DNA from: Stenogyne calaminthoides
Taxonomy: Eukaryota > Streptophyta > Magnoliopsida > Lamiales > Lamiaceae
Assembly: GCA_037126765.1 (NCBI GenBank)
Contig: JBBCBC010000021.1
Location: 27,421,434-27,485,433, forward strand
Length of the DNA: 64,000 bases
Direction: 5' to 3'
The notes beneath the pieces were generated by a model that saw only the letters and a list, made by a program, of their open reading frames with translations, did no database searches and was not told the DNA's origin. The position numbers and the translations under genes are program-made. Each line of letters opens with the position of its first letter. Position 1 is the first letter of the stretch. Shown piece after piece: positions 30,768-43,321 of the stretch.

Positions 30768-33700
30768 GGTTCGCGTGGATTTGGCCAATAAAGGAGGTGT
30801 ATAAGTAACTATCTAGTACATCGATAGTGGATACTCAAGTCACATGATAGGCAACAAGCATCTCCTCAGTTCATACATGAACAAGAAGGCCCACATGTAC
30901 TCTTTGGTGACAATAACTTTGGTTTTACCAGAGGGTTTGGAACCTTAATCAATGATGATTTATAGGATTCTGGAGTCTCGTATGTCGACAGTTTAAAGCA
31001 CAACCTGTTATCGGTTTCACAATTCTGCGACAACGGATTCCGTGTTGAGTTCTCGACTGTTTAGTGCACTATCAAGAATCGAGCTACTCAACAGATTTTG
31101 CTAATTGGTTCCAGAAAAGGAACGATCTACATTACAGATTGGGAAAATTGTCCAAGTAATGCATGCCTGATTGTTAAGATTTCCAAAAGCAGCAGTTGGC
31201 TCTAGCACAAGAGGATGATTCATCTAAACTTTAAAACACTTAACAAAGATAGCAAGGATGTCCTTGGTTGAGGGTCTTCCAAATGAAGTTTTCTCTAAGG
31301 ATCAGACATGTGCCGCATGTTAGAAGGGAAAGTAAGTCAAGGTTTCATTCAAAGGGATTCCTTCACCTCCATCCAACAGAGTATTGCAACTGCTCCATAT
31401 AGATCTTTTTGGACCAGTTACGCCACTTAGTTTCAACGGACGCAAGTACACTCTGGTGATTGTGGATGATTCTTCCAAATTCACCTAGGTTGTATTCCTT
31501 TATAAGAAGAATGAAACTACAACAAAGATACCTGAGCTGCTCAAGAGACTACAGAATGAGAAAAGTGTCAGTATAGTGAAAATTAGATCAGGCAAGGGAA
31601 CTGAGTTCTTGAATTCTTTCATATCTAATTTTTGCAAGGAGTTTGGGATACAACATGAGACATCAGCCGTCAGAATGCCACAACAGAATGGTGTAGCAGA
31701 ATGGAGAAACATAACACTCAAAGAAGTTTCTCTCACAATGTTGGCTGAACATGCAACTCCAAACCGTTTTTGGGCAGAAGCAATTAAAATTGCATGTCAC
31801 ACTCAGAACAGATGTACTCTGACTAAGATTCACTTCAAAATACCCTATTAACTGTGGAAGGGCAGAAAACCTCGTGTTTCTTACTTCCATGTTTTTGGGT
31901 GCAAGTGTTTTATTCACAACAATGGGAAGAGTCAGTTGAAAACCTTTGAGGTTAAGTCAGATGAGGGTATATGCTTAGGATATTCCTCAACCAGCAAGGC
32001 TTTCAGGGTGTTCAACTGGCGAACCCTAGTTGTGGAGGAGAAACCTCATGTGGTCTTTGATGAGTCAACATCTGAATAGGAGGAATCTGCTTCAGCAAAG
32101 GCCGTACCAGAATAAGAAGTACTTGATGCTCAGAAAATGGATCAGTTAAGCTTCAAAGAAAAGGAATCTGAACACGTCACAGTGTATATTCCTAACTTTG
32201 ATCTTGATGATTCACCAAGTTAGTCAAACCCTAAGGTACGTACAACTGTCGATGAAGAAGCTGGTACAGCTGAGACAGTAACTAAATCATCTGGTTCCGG
32301 GGAACACTTGATGTTCCGATGGACAGAGTTCAGCCTAACATGATTCCAACATCAGGTGAGACTTGTCCATGCCAAGTGGATCCTACTTTTGTACCTCTCC
32401 CAATCTCTAGTGACTGAATATCAGAAGAGGATGATGATCTCCAAACTGATGTAACTCAGGAAAGAAGGATTTGGTTAAGGGACCGTCCTACTGACCTGAT
32501 AATCGGAGACCCATCTGGTAGAGTTCAAACTAGATATTAGATTGTGAAAGTGCAAGGAACCCATCACAGTCGAGGAAGTTCTATCTAATGCAAACTGGAT
32601 TCTAGTCATGCAAGAAGAATTAGAGCAGTTCGAGACGAATCAAGTTTGGGAACTTGTAGATAGACCAAATCACCAAGATTTAATTGGTTCTAAGTGGGTC
32701 TTCAAGAACAATAAGGATGAGAACAATGTGATTACCATAAATAAGACAAGACTTGTTGCGAAGGGGTATTCACAATCAGAAAGGATTAATTATGATGAGA
32801 CCTTTGCACCAGTCGCTCGCCAAGAAGCCATTCGGCTGTTTCTGGCATATGCTGCTCGTAGAGAGTTTATTGTGTATCAGATGGATGTAAAGAGTGCATT
32901 CTTAAACGGGGTACTAGCTGAGGAAGTTTATGTCGAACAACCTCCTGGCTTTGAATCAGGCAACCAGGTGTACCGTTTAAGGAAAGTTTTTTATGGACTG
33001 AAACAGGCTCCTAGAGCTTGGTATGATACATTATCCTAGTTCTTGATACACAGCGGGTTCGCTATGGGACTTATAGATAGAACCTTATTCAAAATTGAAG
33101 ATGGAGATGATATTCTGATGGTTCATATCTACATGGATGATATCATTTTCGGATCTCCCAATCAGAACTTATGTGAGAAGTTCAGCAAATTGATGCAAGG
33201 GAAATTGGAAATGTCCATGATGGGTTAGATGAACTACTTTCTAGGTCTCCAGGTAAGACAAGGAACTGAAGGAATTTTCATCTGTCAAGCCATGTATACC
33301 AGAAATATGTTAGCTAAGTATGGAATTTAAAACTGCAAGACTGCCAGAATTCCCATGATGACTTCCTTCAAGATGGATCCAGACGAGAATGGTCAGAAAA
33401 TTAATCAGAAAGAGTATAGGGTTCTCTTTGGATCTTTGTTATACCTGACTGCCAGTAGACTAGATATAACCTTCGCAGTAGGTGTATGTGCCAGATTTCA
33501 GGCAAATCCAATGCAAAGCCACCTGGAAGCAGCTAAGCAGATTCTTAAGTATCTAAAGGGGACAGTAAATCTTGGTTTATTTTACCCATCAAAAGATAAT
33601 CTAGAGCTTAGTGGGTACTCTGATTCTGATTATGGAGGTTGCAGAATAGACAGAAAATCAACCTCAGGTACAGGTCAGTTCTTAGGTAGTAAACTGGTAT

Positions 33701-34131
33701 CTTGGTTCTCAAAGAAACAGACATATGTTGCCACATCTACTACTGAAGCAGAATACATAGCAGCAGGAAGCTGTTGCTCCCAACTGCTCTGGCTTAGTCA
33801 GGAGCTGAGGGATTATAACATTGTAGCTACGAATGTGCCTATATTCTGTGAAAGTAATAGTGTTATTGCAATCACTCAGAACCCCGTTCTATATACAAGG
33901 TGCAAACATGTGGACATCAGACATCACTTCATAAGAGATCATGTTGAAAAGAAGAACATCAGAATGGAAAAGATCCATACTGATAAGCAAAGAGCTGATA
34001 TCTTAATCAAGCTTCTAGCTGAAGTCAGATTCAGAGAACTATTAGTTGAGCTAGGGCTTCTGGACTTAGGAGAAAATGCACCAGAATTCTTTGGTGGTTT
34101 GGTTTCTAAGACCAGTTGGTTAAGAAACTGA
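30768..34131 (+). pseudogene. pol: S4 pol, decayed
   Basis: All domains are recognisable but split by stops. Protease is IDSGYSSHM, with the preceding Trp now TAG. Integrase at 31576-31851 has RSGKGTEF, so the second catalytic Asp is Gly, and AEWRN in place of AERRN. RT at 32608-33039 has DVKSAFLNG. After a TAG, the segment at 33043-33228 has YMDD (33130-33141) in place of YVDD. RNase H at 33355-34131 has SDSDYGGCRIDRKS, TTEAEYIAAG and VDIRHHFIRDH. Many stops are TAG at former Trp or Gln codons. The element cannot move on its own. Confidence 0.9.
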
Positions 34132-34969
34132 CCAGGTAAGGGAAATCAGTTGAAGGAGGAACCTCAACTGATAAGATAAGATCAGTTGGATACTGATCAG
34201 ATAATGGATACCAGTTGAAGAGGGAACTTAAATTGATAAGGTAGGATCAAGTAATACCTGATCAGGCTACAATTAGTAAGATCGACAGAAATCAGACAAG
34301 CCAGATCAGACTAAGTAGTAAATGATTGATTACGATATCAATCAGACAGATAAGTTTATGACGTCATGCCTGCAAGAATTAAATATGGACGTGGGATTTA
34401 TGTATTAAATGTATTTATTATGTGGTTTTAAGTCCAAAAGTCTACCAATCAAAGTCCTCAACCGCAAGATCAAAACCTTTTTAAACTGTTTAATCTCGAT
34501 CGTCCGATTTAAAATATGGATACTCGAGTACTCATGGATACTCGAGTACTCACAGGGTCTCAGGCAAAATGTTTTTCCCTCCTATCTATTTAAACCCTAA
34601 ATTTTGGAAAACCTTTCGCATTATTCATCTTCAACTTACCCACAAAGCCTCTTAAAAGCAAAAATCTTTCTTTGCTCTGTTTTGTGATTCTAACCTTCAC
34701 ATTTTTCAAACACCGAGTCGCGCATCTGGAATTTTTAATCGCACTAAGATGAATATATGTTATGTGCTTATTAGGGTTATAGGTTCATACTTATGTGTTT
34801 CTGCTTATATACCTGCGTTTTATCTTTACAAATGATCTGTCAAATGTATAATAGTTATAAGCTACGCATATGCTGAATGAATGTGTTTTGAATTGTTTAT
34901 GTATTGGGTTTTGACCATATATATTCAACACATTTCAATGTAAATTGAGACTTTTCCATTTATGCGAAA
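34132..34969 (+). other. S4 pol-ORF3 spacer
   Basis: It holds the 18-bp tandem repeat GGATACTCGAGTACTCAT at about 34518-34553, a TATA-like CTATCTATTTAAA followed by AAACCCTAA at 34592-34600, and a T-rich stretch before ORF3. The promoter-like order resembles S1 and S2, though the start codon is about 370 bp further on, so a leader intron is possible. Confidence 0.45.
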
Positions 34970-37942
34970 ATGCCAACCTCATATGTGTCTGAGGAAGTGT
35001 GTAAATATGTATCTATGGTAAAAGACATCATAGATGAGAAATATGTTATATTCACAATAACCACCGACCCCGAATCACTTGAAATTTTGGACTGCATACG
35101 AGCGTCTGGACTTGAACAGTTCTGCTATAGACACTTGGACACTATCTATATGCACGAATCCTTGGAATTTCTGAGAAATTTGAAAGAAACGGACAACAAA
35201 GAGCTTGTATCATCCGTAGGTGGAACTAAGATTGAAGAATCAAATGACGATTTGCGGAGAATCTTCAGTCTTCCATCTAGAAGGAATGCTCCAGACGAAT
35301 TCACTACCGGTTTTAGTGACAAGAAGTATATTCAAACAGATCTTCTTAGACCGGCGAACAAAGATCAGGTGGTCAATGTGAAGCAGCTACACTTGAAAAG
35401 GAAGTACAGATTACTCTTTGAGATCGTCTCAAAGGTAATTCTGGGAATTGCCTTCAGCCCCGATGCTTTAAATCAACTAAAGCAAAGGGTGATGACTGAA
35501 ATCATCGAGAAGGCTCAAGATATGAATTGGTTTGCATTTTTCAAGCATCGGTTGTTGCAAGAGACTGACAAATTTGGAGTAAATGAGAAAAATGAGGTCG
35601 TATTGTCAAAGAACATCTGCAACATTCACAAGGTTTCAATAATCCTTTTTTATAAGCTCCCGAATTACAGATGGTCTGATCAAGGGCGAAAATCATATCT
35701 GATGAAGTTCAAGGCCCTTCTATGGAAAGATGGGGAGATACCTGGACAATCTGATGACAATCCTACTCCCTATGTGCCTAAGTCCAAGAAAGAGAAGGCA
35801 CATCCCTCTTCAGTATAGTCTGAGGCTCAAGAACATCCTCCAAAGAGGACGATGAAGACGAAGCAGATGGCCACTAGAACATCTTGCAAAGCTGAAGATG
35901 TGAGTGAAAAGAGACAGAAAAAGCTCACATCCATGCTTCCCAAAAAGGCTGGTATGCCTTCTGGAGGTTTGATAGATGAGGACTTAGATGTCGAGATATT
36001 GGAGTCTGAAGAAGTTGCGGGTGAGCCGATTGATGAAGAAATCCGAGGTGAAACTGGTCAGATAGAGTTATCTGCTGAGGCAGAAAGGGTTGTGGAAGGA
36101 GAAGGAGAGAGAAGTAGAGCAGAAGAGGAGCAGGAAGAGTCGGAGCCTTCTGATTCTGCTCACCTGAGTTCACTGTTCAAGAAACTTTCTCAAGACCCCA
36201 TGCACTACCCAGATCACTTACTCCTACTTCAAAATCTCCATCCCCATCACCAGAAAAGTCAAAATCACCCTCCCCTGTCAGAAGGACATCCTCCCCAGCC
36301 CAACCAAAAGTTGCCCAACCAGAAGTAACTCCACCTGAACAATCTCAACTAGAACAAACCCAGCCTGAGTTGCCAGAAGAACCATCTCCACCTGTTCAAA
36401 CATATAGGCAAAAGGCAATGTTTGTGTCTGTTATACATAACCCCTTCAATACCAGAACGGTGATTGAGCTAGAATCTCCCAAACAGATGCATCCTGCGGT
36501 GAAGTTCTTGAAACATCGAGTTGAAAACCACCTAAACGAGAACTTCCCTCATCTGTTAGATCACCCAGGCGTCAGAAAACATATAGCTGATATCATGTTC
36601 TGGAGGGATATCAGGCTACAGGAGATTGAAGATTTTTTTATTATTCTGGAAGTGATGGGACAAGCTGAATTTGTTGATATGGAGTTACAGATGAAGCAGC
36701 TGGCAGGAGTAAGCAGTGCTGCAGAGCTAGCTTCAGATGATGATATCAGTTGGTTGGTCAACAAGAAAATGGGATTCCCGGATGCTGAAGAGACTGACCA
36801 ATTGGTGTGGGAGATTGCTCAAGAATATGTTGACGATGATCAAGCTGCCGATGAGCCAGTTGACGGTGAAGCAGATGAGACCCTAGCTGGTGAGGCATCA
36901 ACATCTGAGCAGGCTATCATCATTCCACCTGAAACCCGATATCATCTTTCGAAGACTATTCAGATGGGGTGAAGGTATCTGTTGAAGAACATTGCAACAC
37001 ACTGGCGATGAATCTGATGAATCAGATGGAAGAAAGGACGAAGCAGTTGGTTGAATTTGAGAGAAGCCACATAGCTACTAAACTTCTTGATCTGCATTCA
37101 GAAATTGCTGAAAAGGAAATGAAGCGCATAGAGTTGTTGACTGAAAAGCTCGAAGCTAAATTATCTACTCTTTCTGATGTCAGAATACTGTTGGAGGAGG
37201 TCTACAAATCTCTGACAAAGGCAGACACAAGCTTTGATGCTGCATGGAGACAATTTGAAACATCCATGACTGTAGCAAAGAAAGCTCTGGAGGATGTCGT
37301 TCCAATATGCTCGACCCAACTCCTTCTACATCATCTGTCCAGATCACTCCTCTAGAAGTCGACGAGCTTAAGCAAGAAGAGCTAGCCAGGAGACAGAAAG
37401 TAATCAATGAAGCTATCAAGAGAAAGAAGCTCTTGGATGCAGTTGGCCTGAACAGAGCGTATGTCAGAAGACATAGGAAGAAAGTTGCTGCTGCAGAAGA
37501 GATTGACTAGGAAGAACGAGTTTTCCCTGCTCCAGTCTTAAGCATTTTGATATGCCGTCAGGACCTGGTTCCAGAATGGAATAGGATCAAGACTGATTGG
37601 CTAGTTGATGTTTATATCCTTCATAAGATACCAGAAGAAGAAGACCAAGGCAAGTTCGATGCTGACTTTTTGAATTGGTTGGAGACGAAGTATGAGGACT
37701 TCTACAGGGTAGTGATGTACGAGGGCAAAACCATGACGCTGGTGCCAACTGCACCTAGATCCAAGCCCATGATTCCACCTCTCAGACCCAACCAGACATT
37801 TGACCCAGTCGCCTTCAAGAAGTTGGTCTTCGATTTTGTAGATAGAGGTGATATCATTGAAGAAGACATGCTGAGGAAACCACTGGAAAGAATGTACAAG
37901 ATCTTTGAATTCCCTCAAGGCCTGAGGACAATTAAGTTGTAA
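34970..37942 (+). pseudogene. S4 ORF3, diverged third reading frame
   Basis: Pieces at 34970-35818, 35852-36328, 36370-36972, 36969-37355 and 37547-37942 add up to about 990 codons. The N-terminal domain includes LHLKRKYRLLFEIVSKV and MNWFAFFKHRLLQE, matching LHKRHLRPKYRVLMDIVSK and FNWLKYL in S1. An acidic segment with LDVEILESEE and a proline-rich linker follow, then coiled coil and a C-terminal part (FDADFLNWLETKYEDFY) that resembles the FIEYLLTFYPKYL region of S2. Similarity is clear only in the two ends. No signal peptide or membrane segment is visible. The function is unknown. Confidence 0.7.
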
Positions 37943-38154
37943 GTGTTTGTTTATCAGAAGACTATTAGGTTCATATATATAGGGTTCCTGCTTTTCATTG
38001 TACTTGTAACTGACAATCATCATTAATGAAATGCACCACCCTTTCTGATCTTAAGACAACCACTCATTGTCTTCTGATTATTTTGTTTGTGTTCTTTACA
38101 TTTCAGTTATCTGTTTTTCTGTTTACTGTTTTGGTTCCATAAAAAGGGGGAAAT
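37943..38154 (+). promoter_or_regulatory. S4 3' untranslated region and polypurine tract
   Basis: AAAAAGGGGGAAAT at 38141-38154 abuts the S4 3' LTR, as in S1 and S2. No gene is seen. Confidence 0.8.
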
Positions 38155-38753
38155 TATTGGGAAATTTATAGTTTTGATGGAAGTTCCAAAACAGATGTAA
38201 TAGGACCAGTCAAACCTATTAGTTGACTGGTGAATTAGAAATCAGAATAGGATGACCAGCTGAGATGTATAGACAGCTGATGTAATAGATAGGTCACATG
38301 TTGAGGGGGAACTCAATATGTATAGGTTAAGTCTTGAAGATCGGAAGATCAGGTTAGTCAGATGATCAGATGAGACATCATGCATAAGACTTGAAGATCA
38401 GAAGACTATCTCATAACAAGACAAGAAGACCTTAAGAAGACCTACATCAGAAGAACACCAGAAGAGTCAGTAAGTTGAGCTAAGACAACTTACATCAGAA
38501 GACTCAACCAGGGAGACTGATCAATCTGAACTGATCAGGTAAGTTCAATCAGGTAACAAGCAAGTATTTACCTAACACGTACAAGTCGATCAAACAAGAA
38601 GAATGTCAACCTAAGTTGGTGAATCAATCGCCGAATAAGTGTACTTGACAGTCAATGAGAGCGAGACACCTACGTACGGAACTGATGGTGCAGGACAAGG
38701 TGTTTTAGAGTCAAACGGCTACAAAGGACGACGAAGAACGCATTTAGCCATGC
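38155..38753 (+). repeat. S4 3' LTR, left part
   Basis: It begins TATTGGGAAATT after the polypurine tract (the expected TG is now TA) and is cut at 38753 by S2. The sequence is unlike the S1 LTR. Confidence 0.8.
38749..38753. repeat. Target-site duplication of S2, left copy
   Basis: CATGC precedes S2 and is repeated at 53312-53316. Confidence 0.95.
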
Positions 38754-40776
38754 TGTTGGGAGATGAATTTAATAAAAGATATATGATTTTGATTAAGATC
38801 CCAAAACCCCTGAGTATGACATGTTCAGAATGATCTTGATAGTTGAGTCAGGATTCAGTTTTACAGTATTCAGGATGTTATCTGCAAAATGTATAGTCAG
38901 CAGATATAGTTCAGGATAGGTTCTGAAGACCCTGAAGAAACTCAGTATGTTTCGGAAGAAACTGAAGTTTCAGTATGAAACTGAAGTTATCTAAAGACTT
39001 CGATGCAGAAACCGAGATATTGAAGACTCAAGATGATCTTGAGTAACGAAAACTTCAAGATGAAGATTGATGTCGGTCAAGATAACTTTCGAAGACTCAG
39101 AAGACCCTGAAGACTCAAAAGACTCTGAAGACGCAAGATCAAGATCAAGATCAAGATCAAGATCAAGAATATCAAGGCACAAGAATGCATCGAATGCTCA
39201 AGATAAACACGAATGTTCCGAGGCACTGAATATATCTATCTGAAGGATGCAATACTGAGAAGATCGCAATTCCTTAGGAAATAGATATTTGCCAAGACAT
39301 TCAAATGCAGACAAAAGGAACTAAGTCAGAAGTGTTGTTAAGGTTATATCAAACTCAGAGTTTGTAACCAAAAGAGCCGTTGAAGGTGTCTACCTTTAAC
39401 TGGGGACAAAACTCAAAAAGAGGAAGACAACACTGCACTCATACCAAATCGACAAAGGATGAAAGTCATTGGAAAAGATGTCAGAAGTACAAAAGTTCCA
39501 GACTGCAAAAAGTGAAGACCGGCTACATGAAAGGCTATTGCCTAAAACGTGTTAGGGAGGTTCAAACCCTAAAATATAGTCGTTCCTCACACACCATAAG
39601 AGGAAACTCACGAAGCTATCTCTCCAACGGATAGTTTTCAAAAGTAACCTTGGTGCTTGCCTATAAATACTGGTGACCCTCTACATTGTAAGGTTACGGG
39701 AAATTTATACGCAACTCAAGAGCTCAAACCTATTCTTGCAAAAGTTAAAGCACTCGAAAAACTTAGAATTTCCCAAGTGCTTCTATATTGAAGAGAGCTC
39801 ACTATACTAAGCCTAGCTTGATAAGAATTATCCAAAGCTTAGTCGAGATATCCTAACCCTTTGCATTGTGCTTCATTGTAAAGGATATCTCATCCTAGTT
39901 GGAAACCAACCAAGAAACCCCAAACCCTTGAGAAGGTAGTTGGAGTGTGTTTGTTGGTGAGAAGAGTTGTAAAGAGTTAGTAAACTACGCGGAGTAGTCA
40001 GAAAACTCTAGAGGAGAAGTTAGTAAGCTACAGGGGTAGTCTGAAAGCTTGTTTGTGTTGAGTAAGTAAACTACGGAGGTAGTCAGAAAACTCAAGGTCG
40101 GGTTGAGTAAGTAAACTACGTGGAGTAGTCAGAAAACTCAGGGCCGAGTTGAGTAAGTAAACTACGCGAGGTAGTCAGAAAGCTCAGAAGTGATTAGTGA
40201 ATTTCTCTGAGGATCAGAGAGAGTGGACGTAGGAGCTTGAGTCTCTGAACCACTATAATTGTTGTGTTCTTTATTGCTTTCCTTATTTGTGCTTAACTGT
40301 TGCATTGACTTAATTTTGAAAGCATACTTTTCACTGATATTCAGTTGGAATCAATCCACTGAAGTTGCATGTAAATTGAATCACAGCTTAATCACTATTT
40401 CATCTGAGGAAGGTTTTGACAAAGCTAAAACGCAGTATAAACTAAGGGCCAACCATTCCGACGATCGAGTATTTAGAACAGAGATAGTTACCAAACTGAA
40501 CTTACTCTTCTGAGGGTTCAGTAAGTTAGTTATCTGATCCAAGCGAGTCAGGATCTCTGACACTCAGGACTCTGTTGGGATTATCTGAGGTATCTGAAAG
40601 CGACTCGGGATCCTTTGTCTCGATGAGACTTTGACTCAGAGCGATCTGTGCTTCTCAGAACCTAATCTTCAGGATTATCTGACCCAAGCTGACCTCAGTA
40701 AGAAAAAGTTTTAAAAACACTAAACACGTGTATTCCCCCCATACACGTGTAAGACTCGTTTGCACCGGGACCAACA
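38754..40776 (+). repeat. S2 5' LTR
   Basis: 2023 bp from TGTTGGGAG to CCAACA. TATA box at 39662-39669, U5 tandem array at 39973-40187, G-box hairpin at 40724-40750 with a six-C loop. Partner at 51275-53311. Confidence 0.93.
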
Positions 40777-40778
40777 AG

Positions 40779-40790
40779 TGGTATCAGAGC
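40779..40790 (+). promoter_or_regulatory. S2 primer binding site
   Basis: TGGTATCAGAGC, two bases after the LTR, complements initiator tRNA-Met. Confidence 0.92.
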
Positions 40791-40906
40791 AGTGGTTCAA
40801 CTTGACCACCTGCTGTGTTGACCAAAGTTTTATTTTCAAAAATTACTTGTGGTCTATCTGAACTGATCTTATTTGCTGAATTTTGTTTTTAAAAGGATCA
40901 GATAAA

Positions 40907-43309
40907 ATGTCTTCTAAAAAACTTCCCATGTTCTCAGTGGAGAACTATGATTTGTGGAGACTGAGAATTCAGGCTCACCTGTATTCTAAACATGAGCGTA
41001 TGTGGAGAGTGGTCTCTCAAGGACCATTCCAATTTACTGTGGTGAATCCCAGAGGAACAAAAGATGAGAGAATTGATCCTAGAGCAGAATTTCCTAAGTC
41101 TGATGACCAACTGACTCCTGAGGAGATGAAGTTAGTCAATCTAGACTACATTGCAAAAAAGACACACTATCAAAGACAATTGATGATGGTGTGATGGGAA
41201 TGATCTCTCACTGTAATACTGCTAAAGAGATTTGGGATACACTAGTTGTAATGTGCCAAGGCACAGATCATATAAAAGAAAACAAACTTTCAGTGGCAAT
41301 TGGAAAGTTTGATAGTTTTGAAATGGATGATGGTGAATCAATAGACAAATTGGAAGTCAGATTCACTAGCATCATGAATGATCTAAATGCACTTGGAAAG
41401 AAATATCCACAAAGAGAAGTTGCATTGAAAATTCTTAGAGGTCTTTCTAAGAAATGGGATATTCATGCAGTGGTGATTGAAAACACCAAGAACATTAATT
41501 CAATGCCATATCAACAAGTCTTTTCTGAGCTGAAGGCCTATGAATTTGTAATTGATAAGAAATCCAAAAAAGGTCGACAAAGAAAGATGATTCATCATCT
41601 AGTAAGAATGTGGCTTTAAAAGCCAAAGATAAAACCTGTAAAACTAGAGAGTCTGAGAACCCCCATGCCAAAAATCAGGATGAGCTTGAGGAAAAGCTAA
41701 GATCGATGGCAAGGAGGTTTGATAGACTTAATAATAGATTTGGAAAATACAAAAAGCTATTACAGGAACCACAGTACCGAAGAAACCCGAGGACGGATCA
41801 ACCGAGAAGAAGAAAGACCTGAAAGCTGAAGGATCTTCATCCAAAAGGAAGGACTCCAAGTCCAAAGAAGAAAGTGATCAGGATGATGATACCAACAGAT
41901 GCTATAATTGCCAAAAGAAAGGTCACTTCCAGTATGATTGTCCAGATTTGAGTGCTAAGGAGAGAAGAGAAAGGCAAGTTAAAAGAGACAAGAAGTTCTC
42001 TAGCAAAAAGGCCATGGTTGCAGAAGAAGAACACTTTGAGGAGGGATCTAGCTCTTCAGATGAAATATTCTCAGACAGTGAAAGTGATGACATCTGTCTA
42101 ATGGCCATTGAGGAGGTAAACTCTTTGCTCTCTGTTGTTGCTCCTACACTAGCACAAGAGTTTTCAAGTTCAATCGAAAGCTTGATCATTTTGACTTCGA
42201 TGGATTCTTTTGAGAATCGATGAAGGACTATCTTTGTTTTTGCAGGGATCGCTAAATAGAACTCAAGAGCGAGAATAAGGAATGAAAAGTTGAAAATCTA
42301 AAATGGAAAGACTCTAGCAATATTGAAATCACTTCTCAATTAATGGGAGCTACTGATGAACTGGATGTTCTGAAAGTACAACTCTCAGAGAAAGAGAAGT
42401 TGATAGTGACCCTAACTGAAAAGCTAGAGAAATCCCTTTGAAGAGATTCAACTAATCAGATCGAAGTTCAATGACCTCTCGAGAAGCATAAAACTCTACA
42501 GAACTGTGAGGATAGTGCACAGAAGAAGTTAACTCTATTGAATAATGCATCTAATGTAATAGATGAAATTCAGAGTTACTAGAGATCTGTGACTATAAAA
42601 TCTGGATTGGGATTTATTCCAGGGAGAACCTCACAAGGTCATCTGAATGCTGCATCAAGTAGCAAGAGGACAATCTTTGTAAAACCAGTGGCACCTACAC
42701 TTCAAGCTGAAGTAATGCCCAAGGTTGTAGACAAGGGAAAAAGACCTATGGTCTCAGTAAAACTGAATGATCAGGTTGGAAAGCCCAAACCTCAGGTGAA
42801 GGCTAGAAAACCTGAGAAATCAGTTGGAAAGTTTCAGGCAAGCACTTCAAAGCCTCAGACTAAGAATGCAAACCTGAAAGGCTCCACACTGAACCATCAG
42901 AGGAATCCTCAAATGAGAAACACTCAGCAGAGACATTCTCAACTGAAGAAACCAAGTCTTGAGACACTTAAAAGACCAGATTTCAAATCAGTAACTTTGA
43001 ACCCCACTTGCCTAAGGGTAAAGGTTATCCGAACCCAAGTCATCAAAGATTTAGACCCGGCCGCACGAAGCCCAAAGCAATTGAGCAAAAGCTGAAACAA
43101 AGAAAAACTCAAAGGCACATGTTCATGCTAAAGCGAGCACACATACACAGAAAACTGCTAAGGCACCCAGAGTAGTAGATGTGTAAGTTGATGTTTATAG
43201 AAGACTGATTAGCCACTCTAAAGTGATTAGAGTTGTCAGGCAAATTTGGATTCCGAAAGGTACATCTAACCTTGTAGGACCCTACACAAATTGGGTACCT
43301 AAGAATTGA
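40907..43309 (+). pseudogene. gag: S2 gag, frameshifted
   Basis: Starts MSSKKLPMFSVENYDLW at 40907, as in S1; an in-frame ATG eight codons upstream is not shared. Breaks occur near 41165-41190, 41570-41615, 41770-41820 and 42170-42590. The zinc-knuckle region (CYNCQKKGHFQYDC), the acidic serine stretch and the basic tail are preserved. It ends NWVPKN and TGA at 43307-43309. The stretch 42170-42310 is altered at almost every CAG/CTG compared with S1 5560-5700. Confidence 0.9.
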
Positions 43310-43321
43310 TCTGTTTTTCAG

